A stretch of DNA of 5,986 bases from an uncultured Oscillospiraceae bacterium (GCA_934456315.1 CAKSHG010000142.1:1-5986), one strand, 5' to 3'. Shown: positions 1 to 5,714, counted from the stretch's first letter. Program-made: numbers and translations. Notes: generated from the letters alone by a model not told the origin.

Positions 1-108
1 GAAAGCGAGAACGCTATAACCGCTGATTTCGGCGAGCGCAGTCTAAGATTCATCTTCGAGCAGACCGAGGACGAACTTAACAGGGTTCTTGATATTTCTG
101 AAGTCTGA
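1..108 (+). CDS. C-terminal end of an unrecognised protein (5' partial)
   Basis: The window opens inside a reading frame that runs from base 1 to a TGA at 106-108 and gives 35 residues, ending in FIFEQTEDELNRVLDISEV. The tail is acidic and probably helical (repeated E, D and L), with no transmembrane segment. I do not recognise the family from this fragment. It is called coding because the frame is open to the edge, the composition is protein-like, and a strong hairpin terminator begins 12 nt after the stop. It converges on the MoxR gene. The start and any domains lie outside the window. Confidence 0.6.
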   Translation, partial: ESENAITADFGERSLRFIFEQTEDELNRVLDISEV

Positions 109-119
109 CAATCTGCAAT

Positions 120-150
120 AAAAAAGTGGAGCTTAGTGCCCCACTTTTTT
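120..150. terminator. Bidirectional intrinsic terminator between convergent genes
   Basis: A perfect 10-bp stem pairs 120-129 (AAAAAAGTGG) with 141-150 (CCACTTTTTT) around an 11-nt loop. Six A residues begin the left arm and six T residues end the right arm, so an RNA read from either strand ends in a U-run after a stem. It begins 12 nt after the plus-strand stop (106-108) and 2 nt past the minus-strand moxR stop (152-154), so it can serve both genes. Confidence 0.85.
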
Positions 151-151
151 A

Positions 152-1066
152 TTACATCGGAACCTGTGTGCTCTGAAGCAGCTCCGCAACGATGTCCTGC
201 GGGGCTCCGTAATCCGTCTGCCCCGAAGCAAGCACGATGCGATGCGCAAGCACCGGAATAGCGACTGCCTTTACGTCGTCCGGCGTTGCGTAATCCCTGC
301 CGTTCATCAGCGCCATCGCCTGCGCTGCGCGGAACATCGCAATAGACCCGCGCGGACTCGCTCCGAGCTTCACCTGCTGTAGATACCGCGTTGCAGTCAC
401 CATCGAGAGGATATACGCCTTTACATTATCCGCGACCTTTACCTGCGCGGCCTGCCGGCGCAGCTCCATCAGCTCATCAAGCGACATCACCGGCTGCGTT
501 TCAAGGCGCTGGGGCATTACCTCCAGCATTTTCATCTCGGCAGCGCGGTCGGGATATCCCACGGATATGCGCATAAGGAAACGGTCAAGCTGCGCCTCCG
601 GAAGGTGATATGTGCCGAACGTTTCGATCGGGTTCTGCGTTGCGAGGGTCATGAACGGCTGCGGGAGCGCGTGAGTTTCACCGTCAACGCTTATGTGAAG
701 CTCCTCCATCGCCTCCAGCAGCGAGGACTGCACCTTCGGGGAGGCGCGGTTTATCTCGTCCGCAAGCAGAAAGTTGCACATCGCAGCACCCGCCTTGTAA
801 GTGCCCTTTCCGGTGTTGATATCCACCATCGTGTAGCCGATAACGTCCGACGGCATGAGATCCGGCGTGAACTGTATGCGCCCGAAACTGCCCGAAACGC
901 TCCTTGCCAGCGTTTCCGCGAGCAAGGTCTTGCCAACCCCGGGGACGTCCTCTATGAGGACATGACCGCCCGCCAGCATGGCACAGACCACTTTTTCAAT
1001 TACCGGGCGCTTTCCGATTATTGCGCGCTCGATGTTGTTTATCAGCAGTTCAACCTTGTTGTTCAT
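152..1066 (-). CDS. moxR: MoxR-family AAA+ ATPase
   Basis: A 304-residue MoxR-type AAA+ ATPase, a cytoplasmic chaperone-like enzyme that remodels or activates partner proteins, often at the membrane. Visible motifs in order are Walker A PGVGKT (residues 42-47), Walker B FLLADEIN (99-106, D103/E104), sensor 1 ATQNP (142-146), the arginine-finger segment LPEAQLDRF (155-163, R162) and sensor 2 GASPRG (235-240, R239). A helical lid follows, and the length is normal for the family. The ATG at 1064-1066 has AAGGAG 7 nt upstream. The gene overlaps the stop of the preceding membrane-protein gene by 17 nt, so it is probably translationally coupled and is the last gene of a three-gene cluster. The usual DUF58 partner does not follow: the next gene is convergent. 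Family assignment is firm; the substrate is unknown. Confidence 0.95.
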   Translation of the reverse strand: MNNKVELLINNIERAIIGKRPVIEKVVCAMLAGGHVLIEDVPGVGKTLLAETLARSVSGSFGRIQFTPDLMPSDVIGYTMVDINTGKGTYKAGAAMCNFLLADEINRASPKVQSSLLEAMEELHISVDGETHALPQPFMTLATQNPIETFGTYHLPEAQLDRFLMRISVGYPDRAAEMKMLEVMPQRLETQPVMSLDELMELRRQAAQVKVADNVKAYILSMVTATRYLQQVKLGASPRGSIAMFRAAQAMALMNGRDYATPDDVKAVAIPVLAHRIVLASGQTDYGAPQDIVAELLQSTQVPM

Positions 1067-1475
1067 TTATTTGCTCCTTATACACGTTATACGCTCCGCT
1101 TGCGGTTATGATGATGGTATTTACGAGTACTGCCGCGAAAATCAGCAGCTTCACCAAACCTGCGTAGCTTCCTTCCATGCTGTTTATGTTCGGCGTTAAC
1201 AGCTCCGGCGCTGATATGTTTATAAATACTCCTGCGGCTCCCGCCAGCACCGGAAGCCCCAGTGCAGTTATACAGTACACCACCAGCGGCATGCTAAGCT
1301 CATTACGTATCCTTTTAGTATAAAGCACATGCAATTTTCCTGATAGTATACCACATGGAATAGCTGCGGCAGGATACAGCACCAATAGAGTTACAAACGT
1401 AGAAAACACCACGCTCAGCAGATATTCGGTAAAAAATCCGGCGGCGCACAGCCCGGCGTATTTCAGATATTTCAT
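1050..1475 (-). CDS. Small four-helix membrane protein, paralogue of its upstream neighbour
   Basis: A 141-residue hydrophobic protein with about four membrane segments (near residues 8-25, 27-48, 63-85 and 105-128) and short charged loops (YTKRIRNEL around 52-60). I do not recognise a named family. It resembles the product of the next gene upstream: both begin M-x-x-LKYAGLC-x-AG and share an SGxLHV segment followed by a basic IRxxL stretch at the same place between helices 2 and 3. The ATG at 1473-1475 overlaps the upstream stop in an ATGA arrangement, with GAGGAG 8 nt before it. The 3' end overlaps moxR by 17 nt and contains the moxR ribosome-binding site. The overlaps on both sides indicate one operon. 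It may be a membrane partner of the MoxR ATPase, but that is inference from position only. Confidence 0.8.
   Translation of the reverse strand: MKYLKYAGLCAAGFFTEYLLSVVFSTFVTLLVLYPAAAIPCGILSGKLHVLYTKRIRNELSMPLVVYCITALGLPVLAGAAGVFINISAPELLTPNINSMEGSYAGLVKLLIFAAVLVNTIIITASGAYNVYKEQINEQQG
1074..1079 (-). promoter_or_regulatory. Ribosome-binding site of moxR inside the upstream coding region
   Basis: AAGGAG on the minus strand lies 7 nt before the moxR ATG. It sits entirely within the last codons of the upstream membrane-protein gene, where it encodes part of the Lys-Glu-Gln tail. This fixes the moxR start and suggests that translation of the two genes is coupled. Confidence 0.75.
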
Positions 1476-1930
1476 TGATCACGCTCCTCACCCTTGTCTG
1501 GCTCGGCGACGCCTAAAAGCGATTGAATACACAATGTTGATATCCCGCTGACTATCGCTACGCCTCCGATTCCTATTGAGAAGAAAAAAAGCGTCATCGC
1601 CTTGCCAAGTCCGTCCCAACCAGCCCATATACTTTCGCTGAACGCAAACGTAAGTATTATCCCCAGACCGCAAAGCACGACCAGTGCGGCAAAAACTGTG
1701 AGGATATACCATTTCGAACTTATCATGAGCCTTTTCCTGATTATGTTCATAAAGGCGACGTGCAAAAATCCCGAGCCGATACAAAGTACTGCGCCAACAA
1801 TAATAAATAAGCCGATCGAAACGGTGTAAAATAAGTCAAATATGTAGCAGAACAGCCAGTCAATCGGCAGGCATGCCAGATTCACGGCTAACCCTGCACC
1901 ACAAAGCCCGGCGTATTTGAGTTTTGTCAT
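1472..1930 (-). CDS. Small four-helix membrane protein, first gene of the moxR cluster
   Basis: A 152-residue protein with about four membrane segments (near residues 8-30, 36-58, 74-96 and 112-136) and a charged cytoplasm-like tail (AEPDKGEERDQ). No named family is recognised. It is a diverged tandem copy of the following gene, with the same N-terminus (KLKYAGLCGAG here, YLKYAGLCAAG there), the same SGxLHV segment and a basic IIRKRL loop. The two genes share a 14-base identical DNA stretch over the KYAGL codons. The ATG at 1928-1930 follows AGGAGGTG at 1935-1942. The stop overlaps the next ATG (1472-1475). No convincing promoter is visible between this start and the ABC ATPase terminator at 1961-1989, so expression may depend on read-through or on an unrecognised promoter. 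Confidence 0.8.
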   Translation of the reverse strand: MTKLKYAGLCGAGLAVNLACLPIDWLFCYIFDLFYTVSIGLFIIVGAVLCIGSGFLHVAFMNIIRKRLMISSKWYILTVFAALVVLCGLGIILTFAFSESIWAGWDGLGKAMTLFFFSIGIGGVAIVSGISTLCIQSLLGVAEPDKGEERDQ

Positions 1931-1960
1931 GATACACCTCCTGCATGTCGGAGAAACTGC

Positions 1961-1989
1961 AAAAACGGCGCAGCCCGAAAGCTGCGCCG
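1961..1989 (-). terminator. Intrinsic terminator of the ABC ATPase gene
   Basis: A perfect 9-bp GC-rich stem pairs 1966-1974 (CGGCGCAGC) with 1981-1989 (GCTGCGCCG) around a 6-nt loop. On the minus strand it is followed at once by five T residues (1965-1961). It starts about 24 nt beyond the ATPase stop at 2014-2016 and separates that gene from the moxR cluster. Confidence 0.9.
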
Positions 1990-2013
1990 CAGTCAGCGTA
2001 TGTTGTTCAACAA

Positions 2014-3156
2014 TTAGTTGAGCAGGGAGTGCTCGTCAGAAGCGTCGAACAGGTGGATCTTGTTCGGGTCGAGAGCGAGCTTAACAGTATCCTGAGGACG
2101 TGCAGTGCATCTCGGAGATACTCTAGCAGTGAGCGGGATACCCTCGCAGGTCAGGTACAGGAATGTTTCAGCACCGAGCATTTCGGTTACATCAACAGTA
2201 GCCTCGATCATACCGGTCTTTGCTGCGGAGAGGAACATCTCCTCATCGTGAATGTTCTCAGGACGGATACCGAGGATAACTTCCTTGTCTACATAGTACT
2301 TCAGACCCTCGTTGTCAGCCTTTGCGGAGGGCAGCTCAACGTAGAACTTGCGGCCTCTGGAGGTCTTGGTGTCCTCAGAACCGAACTCAACGGTGTACTT
2401 GCCGTTGACCATGAGGAGCTTAGCAGGAATGAAGTTCATCTGCGGAGAGCCGATGAAGCCTGCAACGAACTTGTTAACAGGGTTCTCATAAAGGTTGATA
2501 GGAGAATCGATCTGCTGAATGTAGCCGTCCTTCATAACAACGATTCTGTCACCCATGGTCATAGCCTCTGTCTGGTCATGAGTTACATAGATGAATGTAG
2601 TACCCAGCTTCTTGTGGAGCTTGGAAAGCTCGGTTCTCATCTGTGCACGGAGCTTAGCGTCCAGGTTGGACAGCGGCTCGTCAAGCAGGAAGACCTGAGG
2701 ATCACGAACGATAGCACGGCCGAGCGCTACACGCTGTCTCTGACCACCGGACAGAGCCTTCGGCTTTCTGTCGAGCAGGTGAGAGATGTCGAGGATCTTA
2801 GCAGCCTCTTCAACGAGCTTCTTGATCTCGTCCTTAGGAACCTTACGGAGCTTAAGACCGAATGCCATGTTATCGAAAACGGACATATGGGGGTACAGAG
2901 CGTAGTTCTGGAATACCATCGCGATATCTCTGTCCTTAGGAGCAACGTCGTTAACCAGACGGTCGCCGATGAACATTTCGCCCTCGGAGATCTCCTCAAG
3001 ACCTGCGATCATACGAAGTGTGGTGGACTTACCGCAGCCGGAAGGACCTACGAGTACGATGAACTCCTTGTCCTTGATATTCATTGTGAAATCGGAAACG
3101 GCAACAACGCCGCCGGGATAGCGCTTGTATATGCCTCTGAGTGATAAGCTTGCCAT
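2014..3156 (-). CDS. ugpC: Carbohydrate ABC importer ATPase, MsmK/MsmX/UgpC (MalK) type
   Basis: A 380-residue ATPase of the MalK/UgpC/MsmK group, which powers uptake of sugars from the cytoplasmic face of the membrane. Motifs are Walker [10 protein letters not shown] (residues 37-45), Q-loop Q83, signature LSGGQ (135-139), Walker B VFLLDEP (155-161), D-loop SNLD (163-166) and H-loop H193. The C-terminal regulatory OB/TOBE region (about 236-380) has the family hallmark GIRPE (296-300). Length is normal. The ATG at 3154-3156 has AGGAGG 8 nt upstream. No permease or solute-binding gene is adjacent, as is usual for multipurpose ATPases such as Bacillus MsmX and Streptococcus MsmK; the true substrates cannot be told from sequence. 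From Leu6 onward it uses no TTA, CTA or TCA codons, a bias suggesting high expression. It has its own terminator and a candidate promoter at 3228-3236. Confidence 0.95.
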   Translation of the reverse strand: MASLSLRGIYKRYPGGVVAVSDFTMNIKDKEFIVLVGPSGCGKSTTLRMIAGLEEISEGEMFIGDRLVNDVAPKDRDIAMVFQNYALYPHMSVFDNMAFGLKLRKVPKDEIKKLVEEAAKILDISHLLDRKPKALSGGQRQRVALGRAIVRDPQVFLLDEPLSNLDAKLRAQMRTELSKLHKKLGTTFIYVTHDQTEAMTMGDRIVVMKDGYIQQIDSPINLYENPVNKFVAGFIGSPQMNFIPAKLLMVNGKYTVEFGSEDTKTSRGRKFYVELPSAKADNEGLKYYVDKEVILGIRPENIHDEEMFLSAAKTGMIEATVDVTEMLGAETFLYLTCEGIPLTARVSPRCTARPQDTVKLALDPNKIHLFDASDEHSLLN

Positions 3157-3227
3157 TAAAATGACCTCCTGAATACTTAATTATTTTGAACCCTTTTCAG
3201 GGAACTATCAGCTTTTCCGCTACTAAT

Positions 3228-3236
3228 ATAATACCA
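3228..3236 (-). promoter_or_regulatory. Candidate extended -10 promoter for the ABC ATPase
   Basis: The minus strand reads TGGTATTAT, an extended -10 (TGN then TATTAT). The matching -35 position (3251-3256, TTTATT) is poor, which is common where an extended -10 is present. Transcription would start near 3221 and give a leader of about 65 nt before the ATG at 3156. The leader includes a small CCCT-GAAA-AGGG hairpin. Confidence 0.4.
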
Positions 3237-3381
3237 AAATACGGCGAAAAAATAAAGAGCCTAAGTCAACAAATATTTTTGAATCCCTTTATGAATATTA
3301 ACCAAGACCTACAAAACAACAACAAAAAACCGTCACTTGTGCTAGTGGTATTGCACAAAAAAAGCCTTTTTTTAAGCCGCC

Positions 3382-3405
3382 CGAGAAACTTTCATCTCGA
3401 TTTTT
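3382..3405 (+). terminator. Weak terminator-like hairpin in the intergenic region
   Basis: CGAGA (3382-3386) pairs with TCTCG (3395-3399) around an 8-nt loop, followed by ATTTTT (3400-3405). The stem is only 5 bp and no upstream plus-strand gene needs terminating. It is either chance or the 3' end of an unannotated short RNA. Confidence 0.2.
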
Positions 3406-3459
3406 GGTGATTGTAACAAAACACTGCTGTTCAATTTGTGCATTACACCACAAAATCTT

Positions 3460-3468
3460 TGGTATAGT
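3460..3468 (+). promoter_or_regulatory. Candidate extended -10 promoter for the DUF4830 gene
   Basis: TGGTATAGT is an extended -10 element. The best -35-like hexamer (TTGTGC at 3436-3441) is 21 nt away, which is too far to be convincing. Initiation near 3475 would give a leader of about 100 nt that carries the competing hairpins at 3520-3547. Confidence 0.4.
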
Positions 3469-3519
3469 TTTCACACAATGGTCATATATTGTTGCCTGAG
3501 AACATTCACAGCTATCGGG

Positions 3520-3547
3520 GGCACAAAATCCGTGCCGATTTTTGTGC
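3520..3547 (+). promoter_or_regulatory. Leader with two mutually exclusive hairpins (possible attenuator)
   Basis: GGCAC (3520-3524) can pair with GTGCC (3532-3536), giving a 5-bp stem followed by GATTTTT, which resembles a weak terminator. Alternatively GCACAAAATC (3521-3530) pairs with GATTTTTGTGC (3537-3547), a 10-bp stem with one bulged T. The two share their left arm and cannot coexist. The structure lies 30 nt before the DUF4830 ATG. A regulatory role is inference. Confidence 0.35.
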
Positions 3548-3567
3548 ACTTATACAGTTTTATGAAC

Positions 3568-3572
3568 GGAGG
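3568..3572 (+). promoter_or_regulatory. Ribosome-binding site of the DUF4830 gene
   Basis: GGAGG lies 4 nt before the ATG at 3577. It decides the start: an in-frame ATG at 3562 precedes this site and has no Shine-Dalgarno sequence of its own, and the open frame upstream to 3436 crosses the promoter region. Confidence 0.75.
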
Positions 3573-3576
3573 AACT

Positions 3577-4017
3577 ATGAAGAACGACACCAAGAGTTCC
3601 AGGCTGCCGCTTGCCGTCGGACTGCTCCTGCTTGCGGCGGGGGCGGTATGGGCGCTTACAAGGATCTACGGCTGCGGAAACGAAAGCATTCCCGGCGGGA
3701 CAAACGAACAGCGTATCTCATACATACAGAGCTTCGGGTGGGAACCCGGATTCACCCATAGCGCAGTGGAAAACGTGCGCATTCCGACGGATTTCGACGA
3801 CGTCTACGAAGAATACAACGAGCTTCAGCGCAAGCAGGGCTTCGACCTGCGGAAATATCGTGCGCACACTGTCAAGCGATTCACCTACGAGCTTTCTGAC
3901 ACCATGGTCCCGCTCAATGCGGAGCTTCTCGTTGAAAACGGAGTCATTATCGGCGCGGACATCGTTTCGCCTACCGCAGGAGGTTTCCTGGGCGCCCTGG
4001 CAGTCGATACCGACTGA
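3577..4017 (+). CDS. Membrane-anchored DUF4830 domain protein
   Basis: A 146-residue protein with a single N-terminal membrane segment (about residues 10-32) followed by a soluble domain. The soluble part (about 44-143) matches my memory of DUF4830: an FGW motif near its start (53-55), IPTDFDDVYEEYNELQRKQGFDL (69-91), a KRFTYEL strand (100-106) and a closing LLVENGVIIGADI stretch (117-129). DUF4830 is found in clostridial genomes and its function is unknown. Cys33 follows the membrane segment, but the preceding IYG is a poor lipobox, so an uncleaved anchor is more likely than a lipoprotein. The outward-facing topology is inferred. A strong promoter begins right after the stop, so the next gene need not rely on read-through from this one. 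Confidence 0.8.
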   Translation: MKNDTKSSRLPLAVGLLLLAAGAVWALTRIYGCGNESIPGGTNEQRISYIQSFGWEPGFTHSAVENVRIPTDFDDVYEEYNELQRKQGFDLRKYRAHTVKRFTYELSDTMVPLNAELLVENGVIIGADIVSPTAGGFLGALAVDTD

Positions 4018-4019
4018 TA

Positions 4020-4048
4020 TTGACAAATGCGGCTTTCCGGGGTAAAAT
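4020..4048 (+). promoter_or_regulatory. Sigma-A promoter of the transglutaminase-like gene
   Basis: A perfect -35 TTGACA (4020-4025) is followed by a 17-nt spacer and the -10 TAAAAT (4043-4048), one base from consensus. It begins 3 nt after the DUF4830 stop. Transcription would start near 4055, giving a leader of about 22 nt. This is the best promoter in the window. Confidence 0.8.
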
Positions 4049-4065
4049 ATACATATAAATCTCCC

Positions 4066-4070
4066 GGAGG
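4066..4070 (+). promoter_or_regulatory. Ribosome-binding site that fixes a TTG start
   Basis: GGAGG lies 6 nt before the TTG at 4077-4079. An in-frame TAA at 4056-4058 and the absence of any ATG or GTG between it and 4077 rule out an earlier start. The encoded MKKQ plus hydrophobic segment is a normal N-terminus for an exported or anchored protein. Confidence 0.8.
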
Positions 4071-4076
4071 TCGACT

Positions 4077-5495
4077 TTGAAAAAACAGATTCTTTTAATA
4101 GGAGCAGGCGCAGCCGGCTGTGCGCTCATTGCAGGTCTTGTGATACTGCTCAACAGACAGTCGGACAGCAGCGTCCCGGAATTCGTACTGCCTGAATACA
4201 GCCAGTCCGCTGACGAAATCTACTATGATACAACAGCTGCGACTTTACACAGCGCTTCCGGAAAAGAACCGCCGGAAGCTCCTGCAAAGTCCGATGATTC
4301 CTCGGCAGCGTCTACAGAACCCGCAGCGACTTCCGTTCCGTCTGACACGTCAAAGTCAACTACATCGGTCAACACTACTTCTGAAGCCGATTCTTCAGTG
4401 CCAGACGCCCATGTCTTGCCCAGCGCAACTACCGTTGCTGTCACGGAACAGCCAGCCGCATCGGTCAAGGAGCCAACATCTGAACCGAAAGAACAGCATA
4501 CAGCCGCTGTGACTGCCGAACCGGGTAACCCGGTCGAACCTGATGAACCAGAACCGAAGCCGGAGCCTGAAATTCCGGAAAACGTGCTCCTGACTTCAGG
4601 CGACCCGCTACACCACATTCGCTTTGAATTCGGCGCGGACAGAATTGACTTCAGCGGCGTCTACACTGACCTTACCGTTTCTGAAGTGCAGATACTGCGC
4701 GAGCATATTTCAAGCTATGATCTGGTTACCGGAGTGCATTTCTCCGGCTCACTGAATGTTTCGGGGCTTACTCCCGGATACTATATAATCCGCGTTTCAC
4801 TATCGGACGGCGGCATAATGGACTACGTTTTTGAGATGAACTCCACCGGAGCCTCCCCGCTTTCCTGGGAGGAGCTTCCGGCTGACGAGAATCTGAACGC
4901 CGCCGCTTCCCCGCTGGAGCTTCCTGCAAGCGGAGTAATGCAGCACATCACCTCGTCTGGTGATGCTGAAACCGCGAAACGCGTACTTACACAGATCAAG
5001 GAGCTCTCAGATGAGATATGCGCGGGGCTAAGCGACGACTACTCCAAAGCGCGCGTCATGGCGCAGTGGGTGTCCCGGAACATGTACTACGACCACGACG
5101 CGTCTGAAAACGGCGTGACAGATGATATACTGACCCTGGAACACGTTCTGGAATACCACCGCTCCGTATGCTTCGGGTGGTCGAATCTCTACTCTGCGCT
5201 CTGCCAGGCACAGGGAATATGGTGCGCTAACGCCTCCGGAAGCGTAGTAACCGGAAGCCGCTGCTTCATGCAGACCACAACGGGCGACGAACGCTCGCAT
5301 TCCTGGAACATGGTGGTCATCGACGGTCGGCAGATCTGGGTCGACACTGTGTGGAACTCCTCCAACAGCTATGACGGCAGGCGTTACGTCGAGGGTACAC
5401 AGGACATGCAGTACTTCGACATTTCCACTGCTGCGCTGTCGCAGGATCACCGCGTGACACGATTCGAGCACCGGGATTACTTCGCACTCACATAA
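4077..5495 (+). CDS. Anchored transglutaminase-like domain protein
   Basis: A 472-residue protein made of a short basic start and membrane segment (residues 1-26), a long low-complexity linker rich in Ser, Thr, Pro, Ala and Glu (about 28-168, ending in a PEPKPEPE run), an uncharacterised beta-rich region (about 175-255) and a C-terminal transglutaminase-like domain (about 295-450). The catalytic triad is visible: Cys365 in SVCFGWSN, His408 in SHSWN and Asp423 in IWVDTVWN. The superfamily includes proteases, amidases and cross-linking enzymes, so the actual reaction is unknown. The Cys at 15 follows AAG, but the hydrophobic stretch continues to residue 25, favouring an anchor over a lipoprotein. 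The linker would hold the catalytic domain away from the membrane, within or beyond the wall. The start is TTG, with its own promoter at 4020-4048. Confidence 0.9.
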   Translation: MKKQILLIGAGAAGCALIAGLVILLNRQSDSSVPEFVLPEYSQSADEIYYDTTAATLHSASGKEPPEAPAKSDDSSAASTEPAATSVPSDTSKSTTSVNTTSEADSSVPDAHVLPSATTVAVTEQPAASVKEPTSEPKEQHTAAVTAEPGNPVEPDEPEPKPEPEIPENVLLTSGDPLHHIRFEFGADRIDFSGVYTDLTVSEVQILREHISSYDLVTGVHFSGSLNVSGLTPGYYIIRVSLSDGGIMDYVFEMNSTGASPLSWEELPADENLNAAASPLELPASGVMQHITSSGDAETAKRVLTQIKELSDEICAGLSDDYSKARVMAQWVSRNMYYDHDASENGVTDDILTLEHVLEYHRSVCFGWSNLYSALCQAQGIWCANASGSVVTGSRCFMQTTTGDERSHSWNMVVIDGRQIWVDTVWNSSNSYDGRRYVEGTQDMQYFDISTAALSQDHRVTRFEHRDYFALT

Positions 5496-5525
5496 AGAAA
5501 AACTCCTGCCTGAAGGCAGGGGTTT
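5496..5525 (-). terminator. Left end hairpin, terminator for minus-strand transcripts
   Basis: AAACTCCTGCC (5500-5510) pairs with GGCAGGGGTTT (5515-5525), an 11-bp stem with one T-G wobble and a TGAA loop. On the minus strand the stem runs into TTTTTCTTT, a good terminator for RNA coming from rnhA. On the plus strand only TTT follows before CAGACC, so it is a poorer terminator for the transglutaminase-like gene. Confidence 0.65.
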
Positions 5526-5536
5526 CAGACCGTCGA

Positions 5537-5557
5537 AAAAGTCCCGTTGGGACTTTT
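5537..5557. repeat. Perfect 9-bp hairpin within the element
   Basis: AAAAGTCCC (5537-5545) pairs with GGGACTTTT (5549-5557) around a GTT loop. It overlaps the inner edge of the left terminal repeat. Confidence 0.8.
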
Positions 5558-5566
5558 CCGCCGAAC

Positions 5567-5624
5567 ATCCGCGCCGCGCGCACGGTTTGTCGGCTTTGCC
5601 GACAAACCGCACACTTGCGCGGAT
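5567..5624. repeat. Large nested hairpin at the centre of the element
   Basis: The outer stem pairs ATCCGCGC (5567-5574) with GCGCGGAT (5617-5624). An inner perfect 12-bp stem pairs CGGTTTGTCGGC (5583-5594) with GCCGACAAACCG (5598-5609) around a TTT loop. This is the most stable structure in the window by eye. Confidence 0.8.
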
Positions 5625-5630
5625 AGAAGT

Positions 5631-5663
5631 GTTTTTTGCCCCGGGAAACCCGTGGCAAAAAAC
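5631..5663. repeat. Perfect 10-bp hairpin with a second small stem
   Basis: GTTTTTTGCC (5631-5640) pairs with GGCAAAAAAC (5654-5663). After one mismatch, CGGG (5642-5645) pairs with CCCG (5649-5652) around an AAA loop. Confidence 0.8.
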
Positions 5664-5674
5664 AGATTTTAAAA

Positions 5675-5704
5675 GCCCGCTCCGCGGGCAAAAAGATACT
5701 TTTT
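5675..5704. repeat. Two adjacent short perfect hairpins
   Basis: GCCCGC (5675-5680) pairs with GCGGGC (5684-5689) around TCC. Directly next to it, AAAAAG (5690-5695) pairs with CTTTTT (5699-5704) around ATA. The second stem overlaps the inner edge of the right terminal repeat and mirrors the AAAAGT hairpin on the left. Confidence 0.75.
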
Positions 5705-5714
5705 CGACAAGCTG

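Larger units (their letters stand above)
3337..3547. repeat. Five TTGTGC/GCACAA hexamers in the divergent promoter region
   Basis: TTGTGC occurs at 3337-3342, 3436-3441 and 3542-3547, and its complement GCACAA at 3353-3358 and 3521-3526. The first two face each other 10 nt apart. The copies at 3353 and 3436 extend into longer related arms (TTTGTGCAATACCAC against TTTGTGCATTACACCAC). Five occurrences in about 210 bp is far above the roughly 0.1 expected by chance. They could be operator half-sites or RNA pairing arms. Confidence 0.45.
3157..3576. other. AT-rich divergent intergenic region
   Basis: This stretch of 420 bp separates the divergent ABC ATPase and DUF4830 genes and is clearly more AT-rich than its neighbours. 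It contains the ATPase ribosome-binding site (AGGAGG, 3165-3170), candidate extended -10 promoters in both directions, a weak terminator-like hairpin (3382-3405), five TTGTGC/GCACAA hexamers (3337-3547) and a leader with two competing hairpins (3520-3547). Short open frames crossing it lack ribosome-binding sites and protein-like composition. I recognise no known riboswitch or small RNA family here. Confidence 0.7.

Noticed and set aside
605..1111. A 168-codon plus-strand frame opposite moxR
   Set aside because: Antisense shadow of a firmly identified ATPase, with no ribosome-binding site or recognisable motif.
1945..3144. A 399-codon open frame on the plus strand opposite the ABC ATPase gene
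   Set aside because: It is the codon-aligned antisense of a well-recognised gene and stays open because that gene avoids TTA, CTA and TCA codons. It has no family resemblance, and its frame runs through the terminator hairpin.
3298..3549. A minus-strand 83-codon frame in the intergenic region
   Set aside because: Cys-rich, with no ribosome-binding site or protein-like pattern; it crosses the hairpins and the hexamer repeats.
3436..3576. N-terminal extension of the DUF4830 frame back to 3436
   Set aside because: The extension lacks a ribosome-binding site, crosses the candidate promoter and leader, and would put 47 residues before a normal membrane anchor. The ATG at 3577 has GGAGG at the right distance.
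4223..4618. A 131-codon minus-strand frame rich in Ser, Gly and Val
   Set aside because: It is the reverse of the low-complexity S/T/P/E linker of the transglutaminase-like protein; repetitive codons keep the opposite strand open.
5028..5612. A 194-codon minus-strand frame opposite the transglutaminase-like gene and the hairpin element
   Set aside because: It covers the catalytic triad region of a real gene and begins within hairpins; its composition is Arg/Val/Cys-rich in a way typical of antisense frames.
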